Shown here piece after piece: positions 1 through 6,594 of a stretch of DNA of 12,590 nucleotides. The notes under the pieces were generated by a model. The model was not told where the DNA came from. It saw nothing but the letters and a program-made list of their open reading frames with translations, and made no database searches. Source of the DNA: Deltaproteobacteria bacterium (GTDB taxonomy: Bacteria > Desulfobacterota > Desulfobacteria > Desulfobacterales > Desulfatirhabdiaceae); NCBI GenBank assembly GCA_021778975.1, contig JAJYBO010000062.1, positions 1-12,590 of the forward strand. The letters run 5' to 3'. Made by a program: the position numbers and the translations under genes. Position 1 is the stretch's first letter. Every line of letters starts with the position of its first letter.

Positions 1-86
1 CACGACATTTCCCAGGTTTTTCGAAATGACCGGGAAGGGGTTCCTAACGGCGCTTTCCACCGGTATGTACCGTCAAATACAATCAT
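1..86 (-). CDS. Possible N-terminal fragment of an unidentified protein (runs off left edge)
   Basis: Reading leftward from an ATG at 86-84, the minus strand stays open to the window edge for about 28 codons, beginning MIVFDGTYRWKAPLG. A GGAG lies about 10 nt upstream of the ATG and the start is 25 nt past the adenine deaminase stop, so it would fit as a third gene of the deaminase operon. I do not recognise the peptide. An open stretch this short can arise by chance, so this is a weak call. The rest of 1-111 shows no terminator hairpin, which agrees with, but does not prove, read-through into a further gene. Confidence 0.3.
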   Translation of the reverse strand, partial: MIVFDGTYRWKAPLGTPSRSFRKTWEMS

Positions 87-111
87 CGTTTTCGAACTCC
101 GAATTTTTCCC

Positions 112-1821
112 TCAGACAAATAACGGGACAATCTTGAACTGACCGACATCCACCAGCCCCATGTCCGTGATTTTCAGCTCCGGTATCACGGGAAGCGCCA
201 TGAACGAAAGCGTCATAAATGGATTGGACGGTATGGCGCCAATATCACGGGTGCAGGCCAGTAACACATCGAGTTGATCCCGAATCCGATGCACCGGCGC
301 CGGTGACATCAACCCCGCGATGGGAAGACTCAGCACCGCCACGATTTTTTGATGAGACGCTACGGAAAGACCGCCTCCGACACGAACAATGGCTTCCACC
401 GCGGTTTTCATGTCTTCATCTGTCGTTCCGGCCACGATGATGTTGTGCGAATCGTGCGCCACGCTGGACGCGACAGCCCCGTTTTTGAATCCCAACCCTT
501 TGATAAAGCCGGTGAATATCTGGCCGGACCCTCTGTGGCGCTCGATAACCGCAATTTTCAGCATATCGCGGGATGTATCCGCCACCGCCATCTGGTCGGA
601 CATTGTGACAGGCATGACAACGCTTCGGGTGGCGATCTGATCGGGAATCACCTCGATGACCCGTGCATGACTTCCGGCGGCAGGCACCGAAAAATCTAAG
701 GAATCCAGGCGGACGTTCATGGACGGTGGTGTCGGAAATGTTTCTTGAACCTGTGTTTCGGGAAGCATTTCGCCGTGATGCGCGATGCGCCGTCCCTTGA
801 AATAGACTTCCTCGATTTGTGGATCCGCGATATCCGAAAAAATCACCATGTCCGCCTGTCGTCCTGGAGCGATGGCGCCCAGATGGCGCAATCCGAAATA
901 CATGGCGGGGTTGATGGTGGCCATTTGAATGGCGATGACCGGGTCAACGCCGGCGGTGATGGCCCTGCGCACGATGGCGTCAATGTGTCCCAGGGAAATC
1001 AGATCGTGGGGATCCCGATCATCGGTACACCACATGAGACGGTGCGCGGTTCGGGGGGTGATGAGCGGCAGCAGGGTTTCGAGATTTTTGGCCTGAGACC
1101 CTTCACGGATAAAGATGTGCATGCCGGAGGTCATTTTTTCTCTGGCTTCTTCCAGACGGGTGCATTCATGGTCGCTGGATATCCCGGCGGCTAAGTAGGC
1201 GTTCAATTCTTTGCCCGAAAGCCCCGGCGCATGTCCCTCGATGCGTTTGCGATAATGCCGGGCCAGCTCGATCTTGGCCAGCACCTGCGGAGCGCCATAA
1301 ACGACGCCGGGATAGTTCATCACCTCGGCCAGCGCCACAATGCGATCGTGGCTCATCAGGTGGAGCATGTCCGAGGAGTCAATACGCGCGCCCGATGTCT
1401 CCATGTCCGTCGCCGGCACACAGGAAGACAATGCGATATAGACATTCATGGGCTGATGTTCGCTGCTTTTCAGCATGTATCCGATGCCGGAAATCCCCAA
1501 AACATTGGCGATCTCGTGCGGATCCGCAATGACCGTCGTCACCCCGTGCGGCGCCACGGCATTCACGAATCCGGATACGCTCATCAAGGAGCTTTCGATG
1601 TGGACGTGCGGATCAATAAACCCCGGCGCTACGAACCGTCCGGCCATATCTCTCACTTCAAGAGCGTCATAATCGCCGATGCCGGCGATGCGGTCGCCGA
1701 TGATGGCGATATTTCCTGTGGTGACATCTCCTGAAAACACGTTCACGATGCGGGCGTTCGCCAGCAGTAAATCCGCGGGGGTTCCGCCTCTGGCGCATGT
1801 CAGGACGTCGCTCAGTTTCAT
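112..1821 (-). CDS. ade: Adenine deaminase
   Basis: A cytosolic amidohydrolase-superfamily metalloenzyme of 569 aa, expected to convert adenine to hypoxanthine plus ammonia in purine salvage. Seen in the sequence: the metal-binding HxH in GFIDPHVHIESS (H72, H74), DPHEIANVLG (100-109), EVMNYPGV (E167), EGHAPGLSG (H197), SSDHE (H218) and WCTDDRDP (D267/D268). This is the order and spacing expected of Ade, followed by the C-terminal Ade domain ending KIVPLFV. Length matches the family's usual 570-590 aa. The frame is open a further 135 codons upstream, but that stretch lies inside mtaD in another frame. The start at 1821 is chosen because it overlaps the mtaD stop as ATGA and has CTGGAG 9 nt upstream. 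The overlap implies translational coupling. All expected metal ligands appear present. Not to be confused with the unrelated adenosine-deaminase-like adenine deaminases. Confidence 0.93.
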   Translation of the reverse strand: MKLSDVLTCARGGTPADLLLANARIVNVFSGDVTTGNIAIIGDRIAGIGDYDALEVRDMAGRFVAPGFIDPHVHIESSLMSVSGFVNAVAPHGVTTVIADPHEIANVLGISGIGYMLKSSEHQPMNVYIALSSCVPATDMETSGARIDSSDMLHLMSHDRIVALAEVMNYPGVVYGAPQVLAKIELARHYRKRIEGHAPGLSGKELNAYLAAGISSDHECTRLEEAREKMTSGMHIFIREGSQAKNLETLLPLITPRTAHRLMWCTDDRDPHDLISLGHIDAIVRRAITAGVDPVIAIQMATINPAMYFGLRHLGAIAPGRQADMVIFSDIADPQIEEVYFKGRRIAHHGEMLPETQVQETFPTPPSMNVRLDSLDFSVPAAGSHARVIEVIPDQIATRSVVMPVTMSDQMAVADTSRDMLKIAVIERHRGSGQIFTGFIKGLGFKNGAVASSVAHDSHNIIVAGTTDEDMKTAVEAIVRVGGGLSVASHQKIVAVLSLPIAGLMSPAPVHRIRDQLDVLLACTRDIGAIPSNPFMTLSFMALPVIPELKITDMGLVDVGQFKIVPLFV

Positions 1822-3143
1822 TGGTGATTGCTCCAGTTTTGAATTTGTTGACATTCGATTCTGACTTTCTCCAGAATATCCGCCATATCCAGCGACACGA
1901 TATGCCGGTTTCTGACAACCCATTTCCCGTGAATCATGACATCGCGGATGTCCGATCCGCTGGCGGCATAGACGATATGGGATTCGGGATGGTACATGGG
2001 CGTCAGGTGCGGGGCATGGGTGTCTAATATCACGATATCCGCCAGCTTTCCAGGTTCGATGGAACCTATCCAGCGCTCCAGGCCAATCGCTCTGGCGGCG
2101 TCGCGGGTGGCCATTTTCAACACCGTTTGGGCGTTCATGGCCAGAGGATCCAGCGAAAAGACCTTGCCCAATTTGGCGGCCGTATCCATTTCCCGAAACA
2201 TGTCCTGATTGTTGTTGCTGGCGCATCCATCCGTACCAAGTCCCACCGGTATGCCCGCCTGAAGCATGGCTTCCACCCTCGCAACACCAGATGCCAGCTT
2301 CATGTTGCTTTCCGGCGTATGAGAGACCGCCGCGCCGGTTTCGGCAATGAGGGCGATATCGGCATCATCTAACCAGATGGCGTGTACCAGCAGGGTTTGG
2401 GAATCCAGGATACCCAGGCTGTGCAGGTACGCCACCGGCGTCATGTGGTGCTGAGACCGCATTTGATCGTATTCGCCGCGGGTTTCGGCGATGTGTATCT
2501 GAAACAGCGCGGCGGTGGAGCGGGCCAGCTCCCTGGCGGCTTTGAGGGTCCGCGCCGAGCAGGTATAGGGTGCATGACAGAAAACGGACGGCTGTATCCG
2601 CGGCGATTTATTCCGCCAGGCATCCATGAATGCACTGGCTTCCGCAATATTTCGGGAGGGGTCGGGAATGCCCGGCGCCGGACAATCAATTACGCCCTGT
2701 CCCAAAACCGCCCGTAATCCGGCATGGTGGACGGCTTCGGCCACATGATGCTCATAAAAATATCCGTCACAGCAGGTGGTGGTTCCGGACAGCAGCAATT
2801 CCGCACAGGACAGCAGCGCCCCAAGATAGACATTTTCGGGCGTGACGAACCTGGCTTCCGCCGGAAAGATGTGAGCGTTCAACCATGTCATGAGCGGCAG
2901 ATCATCCGCCAGCCCCCGGAACAGCGACATGGGCAGATGGGTATGGGTGTTGATCAAACCCGGCATGACAATGCCGCCCCCTGCGTCCAGCGTCTCACGG
3001 GCCGTGGGTAGAGGGGCATCCGGTGTTTTCGTCTCTATAAGTGCAATCTGGCCGTCCTGAATGCCGACAACGGCGTTTTCGATGATATCTCCGTTGGGGT
3101 TCATCGTGATCAGGGTGGTGTTATGAAGTACTGTATCTATCAC
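1818..3143 (-). CDS. mtaD: 5-methylthioadenosine/S-adenosylhomocysteine deaminase (MtaD/TrzA family amidohydrolase)
   Basis: A cytosolic 441-aa amidohydrolase likely to deaminate the adenine ring of methylthioadenosine and S-adenosylhomocysteine to the inosyl products. Visible motifs: NTHTHLPMSLFRG with metal ligands H67 and H69, HAPYTCS (H190), HIAET (H217, E220), LVHAIWLD (H254), SHTPESNMKLASG (275-287) and GLGTDGCASNNNQD (D305), a set typical of MtaD. The start is GTG at 3143; no ATG lies upstream in frame, and the N-terminal strand (VLHNTTLITM) belongs to the fold, so an internal Met14 start would cut it. The ribosome binding site is weak. It is first in the operon with ade, and their ends overlap by 4 nt. 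Relatives of this family deaminate guanine, cytosine, triazines or other adenosyl compounds, so the exact substrate is inferred; the ade neighbour supports an adenine-containing one. Confidence 0.88.
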   Translation of the reverse strand: MIDTVLHNTTLITMNPNGDIIENAVVGIQDGQIALIETKTPDAPLPTARETLDAGGGIVMPGLINTHTHLPMSLFRGLADDLPLMTWLNAHIFPAEARFVTPENVYLGALLSCAELLLSGTTTCCDGYFYEHHVAEAVHHAGLRAVLGQGVIDCPAPGIPDPSRNIAEASAFMDAWRNKSPRIQPSVFCHAPYTCSARTLKAARELARSTAALFQIHIAETRGEYDQMRSQHHMTPVAYLHSLGILDSQTLLVHAIWLDDADIALIAETGAAVSHTPESNMKLASGVARVEAMLQAGIPVGLGTDGCASNNNQDMFREMDTAAKLGKVFSLDPLAMNAQTVLKMATRDAARAIGLERWIGSIEPGKLADIVILDTHAPHLTPMYHPESHIVYAASGSDIRDVMIHGKWVVRNRHIVSLDMADILEKVRIECQQIQNWSNHQ

Positions 3144-3192
3144 GGATATTGTCCGGCCATAAGAATTTGGGGGTTATGTATCTGACAGGATG

Positions 3193-3221
3193 GCAATACC
3201 TTTTCCCAACCTTTTTGTCAA
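3193..3221 (-). promoter_or_regulatory. Candidate sigma70-like promoter for mtaD-ade
   Basis: On the minus strand a perfect -35 TTGACA (3221-3216) is followed after 17 nt by TATTGC (3198-3193), a 3/6 match to the -10 consensus. Transcription would begin near 3186, leaving about 43 nt before the mtaD GTG. The -35 and spacing are good and the -10 is weak, which could mean activator dependence. Sequence match only. Confidence 0.5.
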
Positions 3222-3273
3222 TCGTGATGGTTTCGCGGCGTATGGAATCACGACGTGGGGGATTACTATCTGC

Positions 3274-3302
3274 TTGTTTTCTTCTGGAATCGGCGCTATA
3301 AA
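3274..3302 (+). promoter_or_regulatory. Candidate sigma70-like promoter for the DUF2914-cdaA genes
   Basis: TTGTTT (3274-3279), a 17-nt spacer and TATAAA (3297-3302, 5/6 match to the -10 consensus) lie on the plus strand. Initiation near 3309 would give a leader of about 65 nt before the ATG at 3375. The 231-nt divergent gap 3144-3374 holds this and the opposing mtaD promoter, with the two -35 boxes about 50 nt apart. The -10 box lies in the loop of an inverted repeat, ATCGGCGC (3289-3296) with GCGCCGGT (3321-3328), followed by seven T. That repeat could be a terminator for plus-strand read-through, but it would be incomplete in transcripts starting at 3309. Confidence 0.45.
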
Positions 3303-3374
3303 ATCCGCCGCTATGTGTCCGCGCCGGTTTTTTTGTTTTATTCAACCTCCACTGAAAAAACGAATGGAGTCATC

Positions 3375-3824
3375 ATGGCGTATCATGTGATAGAATCTTG
3401 TCTTAAACAGAAGAAAACGATATTGGGGTGTTTGACCGTCGGCATTTGTCTCACAGCTTTTTCTCTGATGAGCAATGCGGCGCCGGTGTGTGCTGCGGAT
3501 CAACTGAAACTCTCGACAGCGACACTGTGTGAGGATGTCCAGAACCGTCAGCCGCAGAACGAGGGGGTGGTTTTTTCCATCAGCAGCGGCCAGATTTACT
3601 GTTACACCTTATTCGATCCGGTTCCTGAAAAAACCACCATTTATCACAACTGGTACAGCCGGGATACCCTGACCACCCGGGTCAAACTTCAGATACAGCC
3701 GCCCCGCTGGACAACCTACAGCACTATTCAGCTTCGAGAGTCTGACAAGGGGCCGTGGCGGGTCGAGATCACCGACGCCAGTGGAAAGGTGCTTCAGGTG
3801 CTGCGTTTCAGTGTCACGGAATAG
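3375..3824 (+). CDS. Exported DUF2914 domain protein
   Basis: A 149-aa protein of unknown function. Residues 12-41 look like a signal peptide: lysines at 12-14, a hydrophobic stretch from about 15 to 32, and a plausible cleavage after CAA (about residue 41); no lipobox is seen. The mature part carries the DUF2914 pattern: TLFDPVPEKTTIYHNWY (78-94) with the HNWY motif, RWTTYS (111-116), GPWRVEI (126-132) and a closing beta strand VLRFSVTE. The product is probably periplasmic. The start at 3375 is preferred because GGAG sits 5 nt upstream and because the preceding 40 in-frame residues would place material before the signal peptide. The cyclase gene follows after 33 nt on the same strand, so co-transcription is likely. 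The molecular role of DUF2914 is not known to me. Confidence 0.82.
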   Translation: MAYHVIESCLKQKKTILGCLTVGICLTAFSLMSNAAPVCAADQLKLSTATLCEDVQNRQPQNEGVVFSISSGQIYCYTLFDPVPEKTTIYHNWYSRDTLTTRVKLQIQPPRWTTYSTIQLRESDKGPWRVEITDASGKVLQVLRFSVTE

Positions 3825-3826
3825 GG

Positions 3827-3861
3827 ATGTCAGACGACGGATAACAGATGACAGACGATGG
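3827..3861 (+). repeat. Imperfect 14-nt tandem repeat spanning the cdaA start
   Basis: ATGTCAGACGACGG (3827-3840) and ATGACAGACGATGG (3848-3861) match at 12 of 14 positions with a 21-nt period. The second copy supplies the ATG start of the cyclase gene at 3858. The gap between the two genes consists almost entirely of this repeat, and no normal ribosome binding site is visible in it. Confidence 0.6.
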
Positions 3862-5333
3862 CCGATAATATGGAAACAGTTCTCATATTTATAAAAAGCA
3901 TTCGCTGGCAGGATATGGTGGATATCATTCTGAACAGTTATATCCTGTTCCGCTTCTACGTGCTGTTCAGAATCACCAATCTGTTCCGAATATTGATAGG
4001 GCTTTCGATATTGCTGATCGTTCAGAGAATCGCTGTATCCATGGGGCTGATTGTCACCAGTTGGGTCATCCAGGGTATCACAGCGGTTTCGGCGCTGGTC
4101 ATTATTGTCGTATTCCGGAACGAAATCCGCAGTGTGCTTCAGGTGAAAAACGTCAGGGCGCTGTTTTGGGGGGTTCCACAGGCATCGGTGCAGTCTCCGG
4201 TTCAGATCATTGCGGACAGTGTGGTGGATATGGCCAGAAAACGCATTGGCGCGCTGATCGTTTTTCCGGGGAAGGAAAATCTGGGTGAAGTTGTGCAAAG
4301 CGGCACCCTTTGGGATGGTATTGTTTCAAAGGAGATGATTACCAGTATTTTCTGGGAAGAAAACCCGGTTCATGACGGTGCGGCCATCATCGAAGGGGAT
4401 CGCGTTCGTGAGGTCGCCGCCATTCTTCCGCTATCGCGGCGGCAAGATTTGCCATCGTATTATGGCACCCGGCATCGGGCAGCGGTGGGGCTTGCCGAGA
4501 TGACGGACGCCCTGGTCATTGTTGTTTCGGAAGAACGCGGCACCATCTTGCTCATGAAAAACGCCACTATCACACCGGTACTAAAAAAAGAAGATCTGCA
4601 GCAGCATCTTCAGGAGCATCTTGGGATGACGGATAAGAATCCGTCCCGCGTCAGGAAGGAAAAAATTGAAATCTGGCTTGCCGCCATCATTTCCTTTGTC
4701 ATGATTACCGGTGTGTGGTTCAATATCTCGCGGGGGATGGATTCACTGGTAACCCTGGAAGTGCCTGTCGAATATATGAATCGCAATCCGGCCATGGAAA
4801 TCATCAACGCCTCCGTGGATAACATCAAGATTCAGCTCGGAGGCTCCGTTACGCTGATGCGCTCTCTGAAGCCGGATCAGGTGCGGGTAAGGGTTGATCT
4901 GGGAAAATCCGTCGCCGGCCAGAACATCTTCACGATCACCAATGACAATATATCGCTGCCGCCGGGCATTTTCATCAAAAGCTTCACGCCGTCGGTGGTG
5001 GACGTCACGATGGATATCCCGGAGAAAAAAGAGCTTCCCGTTCAGGTAGATTGGACCGGAAGATTGCCGGATCATCTGCGGATCGAAAGGATTACGGTGA
5101 ACCCCAGTACCGTGCAGATTATCGGCGGTCAGAGAATTCTGGAACATATGGAAACCGTTTACACGGAAAAAATTCCTTTAGATTCCATCAAGACATCCCA
5201 GACCTTTGTCGTGAATCTGGCGCTGAACCCGCCGTCGCTGAAAGTGGCGCCAGGCTCCAAAGACAAGATTACCGTGGAATGTGTCGTCAAAAACATTGAT
5301 ACCGCGCAAACAGCGCCTCCCCCCAAGCCATAA
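3858..5333 (+). CDS. cdaA: Membrane diadenylate cyclase fused to YbbR regulator domains (CdaA-CdaR type)
   Basis: A 491-aa protein predicted to make c-di-AMP from two ATP. Residues about 25-88 hold two to three hydrophobic segments as in CdaA. The DisA_N cyclase domain follows (about 105-245) with GALIVFPGKENL (131-142), the DGA motif (D173-A175) and GTRHRAA (203-209, containing RHR), so the catalytic motifs are intact. A linker of charged residues leads to one more membrane segment at about 272-290, then two YbbR-like beta domains (about 296-388 and 390-478) and a Pro-rich tail. Predicted topology is cyclase in the cytoplasm and YbbR domains in the periplasm. In Firmicutes the cyclase and the YbbR protein CdaR are separate adjacent genes and interact; here they are one chain with no frame break. 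Start ATG 3858 has a poor ribosome binding site; ATG 3870 is an alternative. The RNase D gene follows within about 20 nt. Confidence 0.9.
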   Translation: MADNMETVLIFIKSIRWQDMVDIILNSYILFRFYVLFRITNLFRILIGLSILLIVQRIAVSMGLIVTSWVIQGITAVSALVIIVVFRNEIRSVLQVKNVRALFWGVPQASVQSPVQIIADSVVDMARKRIGALIVFPGKENLGEVVQSGTLWDGIVSKEMITSIFWEENPVHDGAAIIEGDRVREVAAILPLSRRQDLPSYYGTRHRAAVGLAEMTDALVIVVSEERGTILLMKNATITPVLKKEDLQQHLQEHLGMTDKNPSRVRKEKIEIWLAAIISFVMITGVWFNISRGMDSLVTLEVPVEYMNRNPAMEIINASVDNIKIQLGGSVTLMRSLKPDQVRVRVDLGKSVAGQNIFTITNDNISLPPGIFIKSFTPSVVDVTMDIPEKKELPVQVDWTGRLPDHLRIERITVNPSTVQIIGGQRILEHMETVYTEKIPLDSIKTSQTFVVNLALNPPSLKVAPGSKDKITVECVVKNIDTAQTAPPPKP

Positions 5334-5356
5334 GGAGCAAGACCATTATACCTTCA

Positions 5357-6508
5357 TTGCCGGATATTCCATGGGAACTGGTGACAGCGCCGGATGCGCT
5401 CGAACTCGCCGCCCGACGCCTCGAGACAGAAACCGCTGTCGGGGTTGATCTCGAAGCCGATTCCATGTTTCATTTTCAGGAAAAGGTCTGTCTCGTTCAA
5501 ATCGCCGGTCGAGATCGGTGTTATTTGGTGGACACTTTGCAGACCGGTGGTCTGTCCGCGCTCCAGCCTTTTTTTGCGGATACCGAAATTCGGAAAATTT
5601 TTCATGGATCCGATTATGACATTCGCTCGCTCCACAGAGACTTCGGCATCGAAGTGGTCAACCTTTTTGACACCCAACTTGCGTGCCGTTTTTTGGGAAT
5701 GAAATTTACAGGGCTGGACGCGGTGCTGAACCTCTTCTTCGGCATTCATCTTGAAAAAAAATTTCAGAAAAAAGACTGGTCGCAGCGTCCGCTGCCCAAT
5801 GAGATGCTGGAATATGCCGCGCGTGACGCCATTTATCTGCGGGAACTGTCCGTCCTTCTGGAGGAACGAATGGCGGAAACCGGCAGATGGGACTGGTTTC
5901 GCGCGGAATGTGAACATTACAGCCATGTTCGTTGCGCGCCTTCTAACGGAGAGCCTCGTTTTCTGCGCTTCAAAGGTGCTGGCCGTTTGAGCCGAAGATC
6001 GCTGGCCGTTCTGGAAGCGCTTCTGGAGTTCAGGGAATCTGTCGCCAGAGAACTGGACAGACCCTTGTATCAGGTTATTCACAACGATGTGTTACTCCGA
6101 TTGACGGTGGAAAAACCACAGCGTATGGAGCAACTCGACACATCCGGAATTTTGAGCGCCAAACAGCTCAAGCGCTATGGGGTTCGTATCGTGGAGGCGA
6201 TTGCTGGCGCCATGTCTTTGAAATCGTCGAGGCTTCCGGTGTATCCGCGTCATCGAGAACCGACGCCTGACGAATCCGTCGTAGCGAGGGCGACCGCCTT
6301 GAAAAAATGGCGGGATTCGGTTGCCGCAACACTCGAAATCGAACCCGCGCTTCTGGGAAACAACGCCCTTATGACCGCCATATCGCAACGAAATCCGGAA
6401 AATATGGACGCTCTTTCCGAAATTGATGGCATCCGTCCCTGGCTGCTTCAGGCGTATGGAAACAATATCCTGACAGTTCTGGCGGAGCGTTCCAAAATTA
6501 GTGGTTGA
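5357..6508 (+). CDS. rnd: Ribonuclease D (DEDDy 3'-5' exonuclease with HRDC domains)
   Basis: A 383-aa cytosolic exoribonuclease expected to trim 3' ends of tRNA precursors and other structured RNAs. Exo I is VDLEAD (D31, E33), Exo II lies in IFHGSDYDIRSL (D88 is the likely ligand) and Exo III is YAARD (Y153, D157), giving the full DEDDy set. Two helical HRDC-like regions follow at about 205-290 and 300-378, the architecture of E. coli RNase D (about 375 aa). No ATG or GTG starts the domain: an in-frame stop at 5297 leaves only TTG 5357, ATT 5345, or ATA codons before the conserved region. TTG is annotated, but AAGGAG (5332-5337) lies 19 nt from it and only 7 nt from the ATT. GTG 5381 is a shorter alternative. 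The gene sits 20-odd nt after cdaA and is probably in the same operon. Confidence 0.88.
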   Translation: MPDIPWELVTAPDALELAARRLETETAVGVDLEADSMFHFQEKVCLVQIAGRDRCYLVDTLQTGGLSALQPFFADTEIRKIFHGSDYDIRSLHRDFGIEVVNLFDTQLACRFLGMKFTGLDAVLNLFFGIHLEKKFQKKDWSQRPLPNEMLEYAARDAIYLRELSVLLEERMAETGRWDWFRAECEHYSHVRCAPSNGEPRFLRFKGAGRLSRRSLAVLEALLEFRESVARELDRPLYQVIHNDVLLRLTVEKPQRMEQLDTSGILSAKQLKRYGVRIVEAIAGAMSLKSSRLPVYPRHREPTPDESVVARATALKKWRDSVAATLEIEPALLGNNALMTAISQRNPENMDALSEIDGIRPWLLQAYGNNILTVLAERSKISG

Positions 6509-6509
6509 A

Positions 6510-6515
6510 TATAAT
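6510..6515 (+). promoter_or_regulatory. Candidate -10 element upstream of livK
   Basis: A perfect TATAAT lies immediately after the rnd stop codon, with TG two bases upstream of it. No convincing -35 box is found at 16-18 nt, so a real promoter here would depend on an activator or an extended -10. It would give a leader of about 70 nt ahead of livK. The rest of the 86-nt gap (6509-6594) shows only the strong livK ribosome binding site. Confidence 0.35.
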
Positions 6516-6583
6516 TCATCAGTTTGCTAATCAAGTTGGGACATACCGTCACTTTCCCATATCCCCATTACCCAGAGGAACAA

Positions 6584-6589
6584 AGGAGG
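6584..6589 (+). promoter_or_regulatory. Strong ribosome binding site that fixes the livK start
   Basis: A full AGGAGG stands 5 nt before the ATG at 6595. It decides the start in favour of 6595 over the upstream in-frame TTG at 6505 and fits the high expression usual for a periplasmic binding protein. Confidence 0.8.
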
Positions 6590-6594
6590 CAGCG

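Noticed and set aside
1822..2226. 135-residue in-frame extension of adenine deaminase
   Set aside because: It lies inside mtaD in another frame, has no family similarity, and a better start with ATGA overlap and GGAG exists at 1821.
3609..4298. Minus-strand open frame (229 codons) across the DUF2914-cdaA junction
   Set aside because: It spans two sense genes and is rich in His, Asn and Asp without any domain, as expected for an antisense shadow.
6505..6594. Upstream start for livK at TTG 6505
   Set aside because: It would add 30 residues before a standard signal peptide, and AGGAGG is correctly spaced only for ATG 6595.
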